Positions 1 through 8,533 of a stretch of 56,382 bases of DNA are shown here, piece by piece. The notes under the pieces are model-generated. The model was not told the origin of the DNA, ran no database searches, and was given only the letters and a program-made list of their open reading frames with translations. Numbering within the stretch: the stretch's first letter is position 1; every line of letters begins with the position of its first letter. A program made the translations under genes and the position numbers. This stretch comes from Stenotrophomonas maltophilia (GTDB lineage: Bacteria; Pseudomonadota; Gammaproteobacteria; Xanthomonadales; Xanthomonadaceae): contig NZ_QFHO01000029.1 of assembly GCF_004920835.1 (NCBI RefSeq), positions 1 to 56,382 on the forward strand, in the 5' to 3' direction.

Positions 1-14
1 GGGGACTCGGACAT
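1..14 (-). CDS. ccmG: CcmG/DsbE thiol-disulfide oxidoreductase, first codons only
   Basis: The window edge cuts this gene after about four and a half codons (Met-Ser-Glu-Ser-Pro). The start is supported by a TAGGAG ribosome site 6-7 bases upstream that overlaps the stop of ccmF. In the usual gammaproteobacterial ccm order the gene after ccmF is ccmG, which keeps apocytochrome c reduced in the periplasm. The identity therefore rests on position, not on protein sequence. Confidence 0.55.
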
Positions 15-22
15 GGGAACTC

Positions 23-1942
23 CTACGGACGACGGAAGCGGCGGTCGGCGGCGGTGATGAATCCGCCCAGGGCCATCAGCAGCGCGCCCAGCCAGATCCA
101 GCGCACGAACGGTTTGATGTGCACCCGTACCGCCCATGCATTGTTGCCCAGCGGCTCGCCCAATGCCACGTAGACATCACCGTCGAAGCGTGCATCGATG
201 CCGGCTTCGGTCATCACCTGGCCGCCACTGGCGTACTGGCGCTTCTCCGGATGCAGCAGTGCCAGTTCGCGGCCATTGCGGAACACGCGCAGATGGCCGC
301 GGTCGGCGATGAAATTCGGACCTTCGCGATGGTCCACGCCTTCGAAGCGCACTTCATGGCGGCCGACCACCACCTGCTGTCCGGGTGCCAGCGCTACTTC
401 GCGCTGCACGTTGAGTGCTTCCACCAGCAGCGCGCCGGCCAGGAACACGGCAATGCCGGCATGGGCGACGATCATCCCCAGCATTTCGGCGGTGAAACGG
501 CCGTTGCCGCGCAGGCGCTGCCAGACGAAGCGGGCGGTGCCCAGCCCGACCCAGGCCGCTGCAGCAACGCCCAGGCCAGCCTTCCAACCGTTCTGTGGGG
601 CCTGCCACCAGGCCAGCGCGCCGAGCAACATGGCCAGTCCCAGCCATGGTGCCAGCAACGCGAATGCACGCGAAGGCTGGTCGCGCTGCCACTTCACCAG
701 CGGGCCGAACGGCAGCAGCAGGATCATCGGCGCCATCAGCAGCAGGAACAGGCTGCCGAAGTAGGGCGGGCCGACCGAGATCTTGCCCAGCGACAGCGCA
801 TCGGCCAGCAGCGGGTACAGCGTGCCGAGCAGGACCATCGCGCAGGCAGTGGCCAGCAGCAGGTTGTTGGCCAGCAGCAGGGTTTCGCGCGATGTCGCGG
901 TGAAGCCACGGCGCGGATCGTCGGCGTTCACCGACAGACGTGGCGCCCGCAGCGCATACAGCAGCAGGCTGCCGCCGACCAGCACCGACAGGAACACCAG
1001 GATGAACAGGCCGCGCGAGGGATCGGCGGCGAACGAATGCACGCTGGTAAGCACGCCGGAGCGCACCAGGAACGTACCCAGCAGTGACAGCGCGAAGGCG
1101 GCGATTGCCAGCAGCAACGTCCAGCTGCCGAAGGTGCCGCGCTTCTCGGTGACGGCCTGCGAATGGATCAGCGCCGCACCGACCAGCCACGGCATGAAGC
1201 TCGCGTTTTCCACCGGGTCCCAGAACCACCAGCCGCCCCAGCCAAGCTCGTAGTAAGCCCACCAGCTGCCCAGCGCGATCCCCAGCGTCAGGAAGCCCCA
1301 GGCGACGTTGGTCCACGGCCGCGTCCAGCGCAGCCAGCGGGCGTCGACGCGTCCTTCCAGTAGTGCGGCTACCGCGAACGCGAACGGCACCGCGAAGCCG
1401 ACGTAACCGATGTAGAGCATCGGCGGGTGGATGATCAGCCCGGGGTCCTGCAGCAGCGGGTTGAGGTCACGGCCTTCCAGTGGCGCCGGGTTCAGGCGCA
1501 GGAACGGATTGGAGGTGAAGATCAGGAAGGCGAGGAAGCCGACGCTGACCACGCCCATCACCGCCAGCACGCGCGCTTGTACCGGCGCCGGCAGGTGCCG
1601 CGAGAACAGCGCCACCGCGCCAGTCCACAGCGCCAGCACCAGCGCCCACATCAGCAACGAGCCCTCGTGCGCGCCCCAGACCGCCGAGTAGCGGTAGATC
1701 ATCGGCAGCAGCGAATTGGAGTTCTCGGCCACGTAGCGCACCGAGAAATCCTGCTGAACGAACGCGGCGGTGAGTACCGCGAAGGCGCCGGCAAGCAGCA
1801 GCAGCTGCGCGAAGGCGGCCGGTCGCGCCACCGCCATCCATGCCGTGTTGTTGCGCTGCGCACCGGCCAGCGGCAGGCCGGCCTGCAGCAGCGAGGCCAG
1901 CAGCGCGCACAACAGCAGGATCTGACCCAGTTCGGGCAGCAC
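23..1942 (-). CDS. ccmF: Cytochrome c haem lyase subunit CcmF
   Basis: This is a 639-residue polytopic inner-membrane protein of normal CcmF length. It carries the tryptophan-rich WWD motif (GGWWFWDPVENASFMPW, about residues 235-252), which in this family handles haem with flanking histidines, and many further hydrophobic helices. CcmF takes haem from holo-CcmE and, with CcmH, attaches it to CXXCH motifs of apocytochrome c on the periplasmic side. The start is GTG and follows the ccmE stop directly (TGAGTG), so translation is probably coupled. It is sixth in a minus-strand operon running from ccmA. No frameshift is visible. Confidence 0.97.
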   Translation of the reverse strand: MLPELGQILLLCALLASLLQAGLPLAGAQRNNTAWMAVARPAAFAQLLLLAGAFAVLTAAFVQQDFSVRYVAENSNSLLPMIYRYSAVWGAHEGSLLMWALVLALWTGAVALFSRHLPAPVQARVLAVMGVVSVGFLAFLIFTSNPFLRLNPAPLEGRDLNPLLQDPGLIIHPPMLYIGYVGFAVPFAFAVAALLEGRVDARWLRWTRPWTNVAWGFLTLGIALGSWWAYYELGWGGWWFWDPVENASFMPWLVGAALIHSQAVTEKRGTFGSWTLLLAIAAFALSLLGTFLVRSGVLTSVHSFAADPSRGLFILVFLSVLVGGSLLLYALRAPRLSVNADDPRRGFTATSRETLLLANNLLLATACAMVLLGTLYPLLADALSLGKISVGPPYFGSLFLLLMAPMILLLPFGPLVKWQRDQPSRAFALLAPWLGLAMLLGALAWWQAPQNGWKAGLGVAAAAWVGLGTARFVWQRLRGNGRFTAEMLGMIVAHAGIAVFLAGALLVEALNVQREVALAPGQQVVVGRHEVRFEGVDHREGPNFIADRGHLRVFRNGRELALLHPEKRQYASGGQVMTEAGIDARFDGDVYVALGEPLGNNAWAVRVHIKPFVRWIWLGALLMALGGFITAADRRFRRP

Positions 1943-2404
1943 TCAGCGCACCTCGGGTGCCGTCACCGGCACATCATGCTTGCGATGGGCGTCGCCCATC
2001 TTGTCGGCCACTTCCTTCGGCACATACTTCTCATCGTGCTTGGCCAGGACTTCATCGGCGACGAAGATTCCGTCCTGCAGGCGGCCGCTGGCAACCACGG
2101 CAGTGCCCTCGGCGAACATGTCCGGCAGGATCCGTGAGGTGCTCACCGCCAGCTGAGCATCGCCGTCGGTGACCTCGAAGCGTGCTTCCAGCGAGCCGAC
2201 CGGGCGGTTGAAGGAGCCCTTCACCACCATGCCGCCCAGGCGGAAGCGCGACTGCGCATCGACATCCCCGCGCAGCACCTCCGAGGGCGTGTACAGGTAG
2301 GCGATGTTGCGCTCCAGTGCCATCGCCACCAGCGCGGTGGCCAGGCCGGACGCAAGCAGGGCCAACAGCACCCAGACCAGGCGGCGACGCTGTACCGGGG
2401 TCAT
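1943..2404 (-). CDS. ccmE: Cytochrome c maturation haem chaperone CcmE
   Basis: This is a 153-residue protein with one N-terminal membrane helix (about residues 9-30) and a periplasmic OB-fold domain. The haem-binding histidine is His123 in [10 protein letters not shown], the conserved CcmE motif. CcmE covalently holds haem delivered through CcmC and passes it to CcmF. The open frame extends 76 codons upstream, but the ATG at 2404 overlaps the ccmD stop (ATGA) and starts with the typical basic residues before the helix, so it was chosen. The acidic/basic C-terminal tail after the haem site is normal for the family. Confidence 0.95.
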   Translation of the reverse strand: MTPVQRRRLVWVLLALLASGLATALVAMALERNIAYLYTPSEVLRGDVDAQSRFRLGGMVVKGSFNRPVGSLEARFEVTDGDAQLAVSTSRILPDMFAEGTAVVASGRLQDGIFVADEVLAKHDEKYVPKEVADKMGDAHRKHDVPVTAPEVR

Positions 2405-2589
2405 CGTTCCAGCTCCGTCGGCAACGACGACGCGGCTTCCTGCTTGCCGGCGCGGGTCTGCTGTCGCTGCTGGCGTGCCAGGGCGAGGCGGCGTGCCACG
2501 CGCAGGCGCAGCCACGAACCGATGGCATCGGCGCCGAGCACCAGTACGAACACGGCATAGGCACCGATCACGTAAGGCAGGTGGGTCAT
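2401..2589 (-). CDS. ccmD: Haem exporter small subunit CcmD
   Basis: A 62-residue membrane protein that a length filter would miss. It has one hydrophobic helix near the N-terminus (about residues 5-22) followed by a basic cytoplasmic segment rich in Arg and Gln. CcmD is needed for release of holo-CcmE from the CcmABC complex. The ATG at 2589 overlaps the ccmC stop and its own stop overlaps the ccmE start, both as ATGA. Identification rests on position, size and topology, since CcmD sequences are poorly conserved. Confidence 0.88.
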   Translation of the reverse strand: MTHLPYVIGAYAVFVLVLGADAIGSWLRLRVARRLALARQQRQQTRAGKQEAASSLPTELER

Positions 2590-3356
2590 GGCTGGGCCTC
2601 CCCGGCCGGGCGTGCGGCATCGACCCGGCCACCGACCCAGGCCTTGCCGGCCTCGCGGTCGAGGTTGTCGGCGCGGGCCTTGGCCAGCACCGAGCCTGCG
2701 AACCAGAACTTGGTGCCGATCACCATCCACCACAGCGGCGCGATCATCGCGCTGCTGATCGCCGATTCACCGAACACGTTGATCGACTGGCGCTGGTGCA
2801 GGCCGCCCCACCAGTCCACCGAATAGCGGATCACCGGCAGCAGGCTGACACCGACGATGGCCAGCAGGCCAGCCGCGCGAGCGGCGCTGCGACGGTCCTC
2901 GATGGCGTGGTACAGGCCGATCACGCCCAGGTACAGGAACAGCAGCACCAGTTCACTGGTCATGCGCGGGTCCCAGTCCCACCAGGTGCCCCAGGTGCCC
3001 TTGCCCCAGATGCTGCCGGTGAGCAGGGTGATCAGGGTGAAGCCTGCGCCCATCGGCGCGCAGGCCATGGCCAGGATCTCGCAGACCTTGATCCGCCAGA
3101 TCAGTGCGATGGCGGCATACAGCGCCATCAGCGCGAATACGAACAGGCTCATCCAGGCACTGGGCACGTGGATGTAGAGGATGCGGAAGCTGTCCAGCTG
3201 CTTGGCTTCCGGCGGCACCACCAGCAGTGCCTGCCACATGCCGACCAGCAGCACCGGTACCGCAGCCAGGTAGAACACCCGCGACCAGCGGGCAGCGAAT
3301 CGGTCGAACGTGGGGGGCGAGCCGAGTTGGTGGAACCAGCGGACAATCGGATTCAT
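2586..3356 (-). CDS. ccmC: Haem handling protein CcmC
   Basis: A 256-residue protein with six predicted membrane helices. It contains the WWD-type motif [19 protein letters not shown], characteristic of CcmC, with conserved histidines on either side (for example in LYIHVPSAW). CcmC presents haem to CcmE in the periplasm. The stop overlaps the ccmD start (ATGA). A 43-base gap separates it from ccmB upstream. The last 25 residues form a polar tail with no special feature. Confidence 0.96.
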   Translation of the reverse strand: MNPIVRWFHQLGSPPTFDRFAARWSRVFYLAAVPVLLVGMWQALLVVPPEAKQLDSFRILYIHVPSAWMSLFVFALMALYAAIALIWRIKVCEILAMACAPMGAGFTLITLLTGSIWGKGTWGTWWDWDPRMTSELVLLFLYLGVIGLYHAIEDRRSAARAAGLLAIVGVSLLPVIRYSVDWWGGLHQRQSINVFGESAISSAMIAPLWWMVIGTKFWFAGSVLAKARADNLDREAGKAWVGGRVDAARPAGEAQP

Positions 3357-3399
3357 GCGTGGCGGCTATCCAGCAGGGGTGGATTGGCTCTCAGCTCGG

Positions 3400-4095
3400 T
3401 CAACTCAGAGAAATACGTATTGCAGCAGCGGTGGCCAGCGGAGCCAGCACCAGCGCGACCAGCAGGCCGGCGCCCAGCATCAGCAGCGCACCGACCGGAT
3501 CCTGTCCGCGTCCGGCCGCCGCCAGACTGCCTGCACCGAACACCAGCACCGGCACGTACAGCGGCAACGACAGCAACGCTACGAGAATACCAGAGCGCCG
3601 GATGCCTACGGTCAGTGCTGCGACCACACCACCGATCAGACTCAGCAACGGTGTTCCCAGCAGCAACGATGCCAGCAACATCGGCAGCTGGTCATGCGGC
3701 AGATGCAGCATTTCGGCCAGCAGCGGGCTGACCACGATCAGAGGCAGCGCAGTGGTGGCCCAGTGCAGCAGCACGCGCACCAGCACCAGCCAGGCCAGTG
3801 GCACCGGCGCCAGCAGCCATTGTTCCAGCGAGCCGTCTTCGGCATCGGAGCGGAACAGTGAATCCAGTGACAGCTGGCCGGCCAGCAGCACCGCCAGCCA
3901 CAGCACTGCGCCGGCGGTGGCGGCCAGCAGTTGTGGTTCGCGGCCCTGGGCGAGGGCGAACAGGACCACCACCAGTACCGCGAACAGCAGCGGTTGCAAT
4001 GCGTCGCCGCGACGGCGCCAGAGCAGGCGCAGGTCGCGCTTGAGCAGCGCACCTGCGGTCTGCCACAGGCCCGGTTCGGTACCCGGCGCGATCAT
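3400..4095 (-). CDS. ccmB: Haem exporter membrane subunit CcmB
   Basis: A 231-residue polytopic membrane protein of typical CcmB length with about six hydrophobic helices. CcmB forms the permease part of the CcmAB ABC complex that drives release of haem-loaded CcmE. The frame is open further upstream inside ccmA, but the ATG at 4095 overlaps the ccmA stop (ATGA) and gives the expected N-terminus (a polar start, then the [12 protein letters not shown] segment). The cytoplasmic loop residues SLEQWLL match the family. Confidence 0.95.
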   Translation of the reverse strand: MIAPGTEPGLWQTAGALLKRDLRLLWRRRGDALQPLLFAVLVVVLFALAQGREPQLLAATAGAVLWLAVLLAGQLSLDSLFRSDAEDGSLEQWLLAPVPLAWLVLVRVLLHWATTALPLIVVSPLLAEMLHLPHDQLPMLLASLLLGTPLLSLIGGVVAALTVGIRRSGILVALLSLPLYVPVLVFGAGSLAAAGRGQDPVGALLMLGAGLLVALVLAPLATAAAIRISLS

Positions 4096-4721
4096 GCAGC
4101 ACCGCCGAGGTCGAGCTGGCGGGTACGCACCGGCGGTGCGGCATAGGCGCCGTGGGTGGTGACCAGTGCAGCGCCGCCGGCACGCAGATGCGCGGAAATC
4201 ATCCGGTTGACCAGGGTGATGCCCTCCAGGTCGAGGTTGGCATAGGGTTCGTCGAGCAGCCACAACGGCGCAGGCGACAGCCAGATGCGTGCCAGTGCCA
4301 GACGCCGCTTCTGTCCGGCCGACAGATGCCGCACCAGGGTGTCCTCGTAACCGGCCAGGCCAACGATGGCCAGTGCGTTGCCCGGCATCTGCCGCGCGCG
4401 GCGACCGTGCAGGCCGCACAGGAAATGCAGGTTCTCCAGCGTATCCAGGTCCGGCTTCAGCGCCGGTAGGTGGCTGAGGTAGGCCACATAGCGTGCACGC
4501 TCGGCATTGCTGGCCGGCTTGCCGTCGATCCGCACCTGGCCGGCACCGGGCCGGGCCAGGCCGGCCAGCACGCGCAGCAGGGTGGTCTTGCCGGCACCAT
4601 TGCCGCCCTGCACCAGCAGCGCCTCGCCGGCGTCCACATGGAAGTCCAGCGGGCCGAACACCGGCTCGTCATTGCGGGAGAAGCTCAGGCCGCTGGCGGC
4701 CAGCAATGCAGGGGTGTTCAA
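4092..4721 (-). CDS. ccmA: Haem exporter ATP-binding subunit CcmA
   Basis: A 209-residue ABC ATPase. The Walker A motif GGNGAGKTT is near residue 40, the signature LSAGQKRR near residue 135, and the Walker B region LWLLDEP follows. The short length without extra domains fits CcmA, and the downstream ccmBCDEFG order settles the assignment. It is the first gene of the operon. No clear terminator separates it from the upstream SMAG repeat at 4777-4855. Confidence 0.96.
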   Translation of the reverse strand: MNTPALLAASGLSFSRNDEPVFGPLDFHVDAGEALLVQGGNGAGKTTLLRVLAGLARPGAGQVRIDGKPASNAERARYVAYLSHLPALKPDLDTLENLHFLCGLHGRRARQMPGNALAIVGLAGYEDTLVRHLSAGQKRRLALARIWLSPAPLWLLDEPYANLDLEGITLVNRMISAHLRAGGAALVTTHGAYAAPPVRTRQLDLGGAA

Positions 4722-4776
4722 GGGGCAGGGTCTTCATGCCGGAGTGCGGCGGCAATTGTAGCGGTGAATGCATACG

Positions 4777-4855
4777 GTAGTGCCGGCCGCTGGCCGGCAG
4801 GCGCGACCAAGCGTCGCAGATTGTCCGAGGTTGCCGGCCAGCGGCCGGCACCACC
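4777..4855. repeat. SMAG/REP element pair between ccmA and the aminotransferase
   Basis: Two palindromes face each other. The first starts with GTAG and has an 8-bp stem (TGCCGGCC/GGCCGGCA, loop GCT, 4781-4799). The second (4830-4848) has the same stem with loop AGC. The outer tetranucleotide of the second copy is degenerate. The GTAG head plus stem-loop is the known form of Stenotrophomonas SMAG repeats. Confidence 0.8.
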
Positions 4856-4907
4856 GAAGCAGGGATTGCGTAAACTCAGGGGCCTGTTTCCCCATATCCC
4901 CAGGCCG

Positions 4908-6056
4908 ATGCAACCGAACACCAAGCTGCCCAAGGTCGGTACCACGATCTTCACCGTGATGTCCCAGCTCGCCGCCGAACACGGCGCGGTCAACCTGGGC
5001 CAGGGTTTCCCGGACTTTTCGGCGCCGCAGCGCCTGATCGACGAGACCGCCAGGGCGATGGCCGCCGGGCTGAACCAGTACCCGCCGATGACCGGTGTGG
5101 CGCCGCTGCGCCAGGCCATCGCGCAGAAGGCGCTGGACTGCTACGGCGCGCAGGTGGATGCGGACAGCGAGATCACTGTCACCAGTGGCGGTACCGAGGC
5201 CATCTTCAACGCCATCCACGCCGTGGTGCGTGCCGGCGAGGAAGTGATCGTGCTCGACCCGGCCTATGACTGCTACGAGCCGGCGATCGACCTGGCCGGC
5301 GCCAAGGCGGTGCATGTGTCGCTGGATCCGCAGACCTTCGCCGTCGACTGGGACCGCGTGCGCGCGGCCATCACCCCGCGCACCCGCATGCTGATCGTCA
5401 ACACCCCGCACAACCCGTCCGGCGCGATGCTGTCGGCGCAGGACATGCAGGCGCTGGCCGAGCTGCTGCGTGGCACGCAGATCTACCTGATTTCCGATGA
5501 GGTGTACGAGCACATCATCTACGATGGCCGCCGCCACGAATCGGCGCTGCGCTATCCGGAACTGCGTGAGCGCGCTTTCGTCATCTCCAGCTTTGGCAAG
5601 ACCTACCACTGCACCGGCTGGAAGATCGGTTACGCGATCGCACCGCCGGCGCTGACCGCCGAATTCCGCAAGGTGCACCAGTACAACACCTTCACCAGTT
5701 TCGGCCCGGCGCAGTACGGCTTTGCCGCGATGATCCGCGATGAACCCGAACACCACCTGGAGCTGGGCGCGTTCTACCAGGCCAAGCGCGACCGCTTCCG
5801 CGAGCAGCTGGCCGGCACCCGATTGAAGGCGTTGCCGGTGCCGGGCGGTTATTTCCAGCTGGTCGATTACTCGGCCATCAGCGATCTGCCGGACCATGAG
5901 TTCGTGAAGTGGCTGACCATCGAGAAGGGCGTCACCGCCATTCCGCTGTCGCCGTTCTACGAGAATCCGCCGGCTGGTCAGCGCCTGGTGCGCCTGTGCT
6001 TTGCCAAGAATGAAGCGACCATGGACGCGGCGATCGAACGCCTGCGCCTGCTCTGA
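4908..6056 (+). CDS. Methionine/glutamine-type aminotransferase (YbdL/KAT class I)
   Basis: A 382-residue fold-type I PLP aminotransferase. The PLP lysine is Lys231 in SSFGKTYHCTGWKIGY. The NTPHNPSG motif (about 165-172), the SDEVYE aspartate-tyrosine pair and the C-terminal arginine (RLCFAK) are present. The GWKIGY and YQYPPMTG-like segments match the methionine aminotransferase YbdL and kynurenine/glutamine transaminase K branch. The frame is open upstream through the ccmA region, but ATG 4908 gives the family N-terminus (LPKVGTTIF). The next gene, 13 bases downstream, is an omega-amidase, the usual metabolic partner: it hydrolyses the omega-amide of the 2-oxoacid made by glutamine transamination. 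Physiological substrate preference cannot be read from the sequence. Confidence 0.88.
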   Translation: MQPNTKLPKVGTTIFTVMSQLAAEHGAVNLGQGFPDFSAPQRLIDETARAMAAGLNQYPPMTGVAPLRQAIAQKALDCYGAQVDADSEITVTSGGTEAIFNAIHAVVRAGEEVIVLDPAYDCYEPAIDLAGAKAVHVSLDPQTFAVDWDRVRAAITPRTRMLIVNTPHNPSGAMLSAQDMQALAELLRGTQIYLISDEVYEHIIYDGRRHESALRYPELRERAFVISSFGKTYHCTGWKIGYAIAPPALTAEFRKVHQYNTFTSFGPAQYGFAAMIRDEPEHHLELGAFYQAKRDRFREQLAGTRLKALPVPGGYFQLVDYSAISDLPDHEFVKWLTIEKGVTAIPLSPFYENPPAGQRLVRLCFAKNEATMDAAIERLRLL

Positions 6057-6069
6057 GCGAGGCTTGAAC

Positions 6070-6876
6070 ATGCAGGACCTGCGCATTTCCCTCGTCCAGG
6101 GTGACACCCGCTGGCACGACCCGGCTGGCAACCGTGCCTACTACGGTGCGTTGCTGGCGCCGCTGGCCGGCAGCACCGACCTGGTGATCCTGCCGGAGAC
6201 CTTCACCAGTGGCTTCTCCAACGAGGCCATCGCCCAGGCCGAAGGCATGGATGGCCCGACCGTGGCCTGGGTGCGCGAGCAGGCCAGGGCCTTGAACGCG
6301 GCGGTGATCGGCAGCGTGCAGTTGCGCGAGGGCGAGGGCGTCTACAACCGTCTGCTGTTCGCCACGCCCGACGGCGAGCTGCAGTACTACGACAAGCGCC
6401 ACCTGTTCCGCTATGGCGGCGAGCACGAGCGCTATTCGGCCGGTCGCGAGCGCCTGAGCGTGGAATGGAAGGGCTGGCGGATCAATCCGCAGGTCTGCTA
6501 CGACCTGCGTTTCCCGGTGTTCTGCCGCAACCGCTACAACGTGGAGCGTCCGCAGCAGCTGGATTTCGACCTGCAGATCTTCGTCGCCAACTGGCCGTCG
6601 GCACGCGCCTATGCATGGAGGACCCTGCTGCGTGCGCGGGCGATCGAGAACCTGTGCTTCGTTGCTGCGGTCAACCGTGTCGGCGTCGATGGCAACCAGC
6701 TGCACTACGCAGGTGACAGCGCGGTGCTGGATTTCCTGGGGCAGCCTCAGGTGGAGATCCGCGAGCGCGAACAGGTGGTCACCACCACCATTTCGGCCGA
6801 GGCGCTGGCCGCACACCGCGCGCGCTTCCCGGCCATGCTTGATGCCGATGCCTTCCATCTGGACGAACAGGCCTGA
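6070..6876 (+). CDS. Omega-amidase (YafV/NIT2-like nitrilase-superfamily amidohydrolase)
   Basis: A 268-residue nitrilase-superfamily enzyme. The catalytic triad is visible as Glu43 (LPETF), Lys109 (YYDKRHLF) and Cys143 (NPQVCYDLRFP). The GEHERYSAG segment and overall length match YafV and mammalian NIT2, which hydrolyse 2-oxoglutaramate and 2-oxosuccinamate. ATG 6070 follows the aminotransferase stop by 13 bases, so the two are probably co-transcribed. Together they would make glutamine-driven transamination (for example in methionine salvage) irreversible. The pathway role is inferred from family and pairing. Confidence 0.9.
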   Translation: MQDLRISLVQGDTRWHDPAGNRAYYGALLAPLAGSTDLVILPETFTSGFSNEAIAQAEGMDGPTVAWVREQARALNAAVIGSVQLREGEGVYNRLLFATPDGELQYYDKRHLFRYGGEHERYSAGRERLSVEWKGWRINPQVCYDLRFPVFCRNRYNVERPQQLDFDLQIFVANWPSARAYAWRTLLRARAIENLCFVAAVNRVGVDGNQLHYAGDSAVLDFLGQPQVEIREREQVVTTTISAEALAAHRARFPAMLDADAFHLDEQA

Positions 6877-6979
6877 GCGACGGCCTGAACGCTGCCGCAC
6901 CAGCGCGCGCGCCTGCATTCAACCTGCACGCGCGCGCTGCTAGATTCGCCGCCAGTCCGACCGAACGGGAAGTCCCGCC

Positions 6980-7414
6980 ATGAACAAGCCCTTCGCCCTG
7001 CTGCTGGCCCTGTCTGCCGCATCGCTCGCCCCGGCCGCGCACGCTGCCGGCAACCTCGATTGCGAGCTGCACTACAACCTGTCCGGCTGGTCGCTGATCT
7101 ACAAGACTGCCTCCGGCAATGGCACTGTCACCTGCAGCAACGGCGCCAGCATGCCGGTGCGCATCCAGATGAAGGGGGGCGGCCTGACCGTGGGCAAGTC
7201 GAAGATCACCAACGGGCGTGGCAATTTCACCGGCGCGATCAGCATCGATCAGCTACTGGGCACCTACGCATCGGTCGGTGCACATGCCGGTGCGATGAAA
7301 TCCAGCAATGCGCAGGTGATGACCAAGGGCGACATCTCACTGGCCCTGTCCGGTACCGGCAAGGGCTGGGACCTGGGCGTGGACGGTACCGCGTTCACCC
7401 TCAGCCGGCGTTGA
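6980..7414 (+). CDS. Small exported protein of unknown function
   Basis: A 144-residue protein with a clear Sec signal peptide ending near AHAAG (about residues 22-24). The mature part is about 120 residues, glycine- and serine-rich, with two cysteines close to each other in the first third (DCELHY and VTCSNG) that could form a disulfide. The alternating hydrophobic pattern suggests a beta-rich periplasmic or surface protein. The layout faintly recalls DUF992-like exported proteins, but I do not claim membership. The start has GGGAAG a few bases upstream. The 3' end overlaps the convergent gene at 7401 by 14 bases. Confidence 0.8.
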   Translation: MNKPFALLLALSAASLAPAAHAAGNLDCELHYNLSGWSLIYKTASGNGTVTCSNGASMPVRIQMKGGGLTVGKSKITNGRGNFTGAISIDQLLGTYASVGAHAGAMKSSNAQVMTKGDISLALSGTGKGWDLGVDGTAFTLSRR

Positions 7415-7694
7415 GGCGGCGCTGCGCTGCGCCATCCCAGCTGATCCGGATGTAGTGCTGTTCGGAATCGCTCAACAACCGTTCGACACCGAAACCATTC
7501 TTCAGCAGCTGTGCGACCACGTCTTCGACGAGCTGCTCGCTGGCCATCACCTGGCTGAAGCCGAACACGATATAGCGGCGGCCATTTTCCGAGCCGATCT
7601 GGATCGAGTTGTCGAGGTCGCGGTAGAACTGTTCGATCGGGCGCTTGGCGGCATCGGCGTTGGCGCGGGCCTGTTCGGCGGTGATGGTGATCAT
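7401..7694 (-). CDS. Conserved-looking small cytoplasmic protein, unknown function
   Basis: A 97-residue protein beginning MITITAEQAR. It has an N-terminal amphipathic helix and a region reading SIQIGSENGRRYIVFGFSQ, then a C-terminal mix of helix and strand; there is no signal peptide or membrane helix. ATG 7694 was preferred over ATG 7700 because AAGG lies nine bases upstream of it. Coding in this frame has normal codon use. It converges with the exported-protein gene and the stop codons cross over by 14 bases. I do not recognise the family. Confidence 0.7.
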   Translation of the reverse strand: MITITAEQARANADAAKRPIEQFYRDLDNSIQIGSENGRRYIVFGFSQVMASEQLVEDVVAQLLKNGFGVERLLSDSEQHYIRISWDGAAQRRLNAG

Positions 7695-8047
7695 GGGCAT
7701 CTGCCTTGTGCGGGAGAGCACGCACGATAGCCAGCGCCCTGATGTGAATTCCGTGCGTGGCGCACAATGCCCCGTGTTTGCAGCAATTCCTAACATGAGC
7801 TGTGAACGTCAAGATGCGCAGGGAAAGTGCCGCGCGGCGGTGAGCATCCTGCATCGACATGAAGCCATCGGGAAGGGATGGGTGCCAGCAGCAGTACAGG
7901 CGTGCAACGCACCGCCCAGAGGGGATCCTGCACCCATCCGATGCTGTGGGCACGCAGTGCATTTACATTTCCTTGACCTTGCAGTAACCCCGCAATGCCT
8001 AACAGGGACGTCCCAGCGATTCTGCTGGGATCATTGGAGACGCTGGA
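7695..8047. other. Intergenic region with a long inverted repeat and a leader hairpin
   Basis: No gene is seen in these 353 bases. Two structures stand out. A perfect 10-bp inverted repeat (GGATGGGTGC at 7876-7885 with its complement at 7930-7939) encloses 44 bases. A compact hairpin (TCCCAGC/GCTGGGA, 8011-8030, six-base loop) ends five bases before the GGAG ribosome site of the next gene. A TTGACC at 7973-7978 could be a -35 box, but no convincing -10 follows. Confidence 0.5.
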
Positions 8048-8455
8048 ATGGAGTTCAGAACGTCCGTGCTGCTCGTGGCCCTCATCGCCACACCCGCGAT
8101 CGCCCACGCCGAAGTCTGCCTGTCCGACAGCGGCATCGTTGTGTCCTGTCCTAGCCTGTTACCGCATCCGGTGACGGCCAGGTTCGAGATCGGGACCCTG
8201 CCGCGTGTGGCCGGCTCGCCATCGGAGATCTACATCACAGGCGGCGGCCAGGTGGATGGAACGAGTAATTTCTCGGTCTATGCCAATGGTCAGTTCCTGT
8301 GCCGTACCAATGACAATTACGACGGTGGCAACACCACGCCGATTCGCCATTGCACCGCGACCATCGCAACACCCGGGACCTATGTGATCTCGGCGTCGCG
8401 CAACAGCCCTGGCAACTTCCTTGCGCCGATGGACGAAGTGATCAACGTGCAGTAA
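8048..8455 (+). CDS. Small exported protein of unknown function
   Basis: A 135-residue protein with a Sec signal peptide ending near IAHAE (about residue 21). The mature part has four cysteines (two early, two in the C-terminal half), so one or two disulfides are possible. It is rich in Ser, Thr, Gly and Asn and reads as an immunoglobulin-like beta sandwich, with segments such as GTYVISASRNSPGNF. GGAG at 8036-8039 supports the start. It stands alone between a leader hairpin and a terminator. Function unknown. Confidence 0.78.
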   Translation: MEFRTSVLLVALIATPAIAHAEVCLSDSGIVVSCPSLLPHPVTARFEIGTLPRVAGSPSEIYITGGGQVDGTSNFSVYANGQFLCRTNDNYDGGNTTPIRHCTATIATPGTYVISASRNSPGNFLAPMDEVINVQ

Positions 8456-8473
8456 TCGATTGTCCGCTGACCC

Positions 8474-8501
8474 AGGCCCCGGGGCGTAACCCCCGGGGCC
8501 T
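8474..8501. terminator. Stem-loop between convergent genes
   Basis: An 11-bp perfect stem (AGGCCCCGGGG and its complement) with a six-base loop lies between the exported-protein gene and the convergent MFS gene. There is no good T run, so it may act as a bidirectional attenuating hairpin rather than a strong intrinsic terminator. Confidence 0.6.
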
Positions 8502-8533
8502 CTGCTGCCCTTATGGCAGCGGGACCGGCTCCT

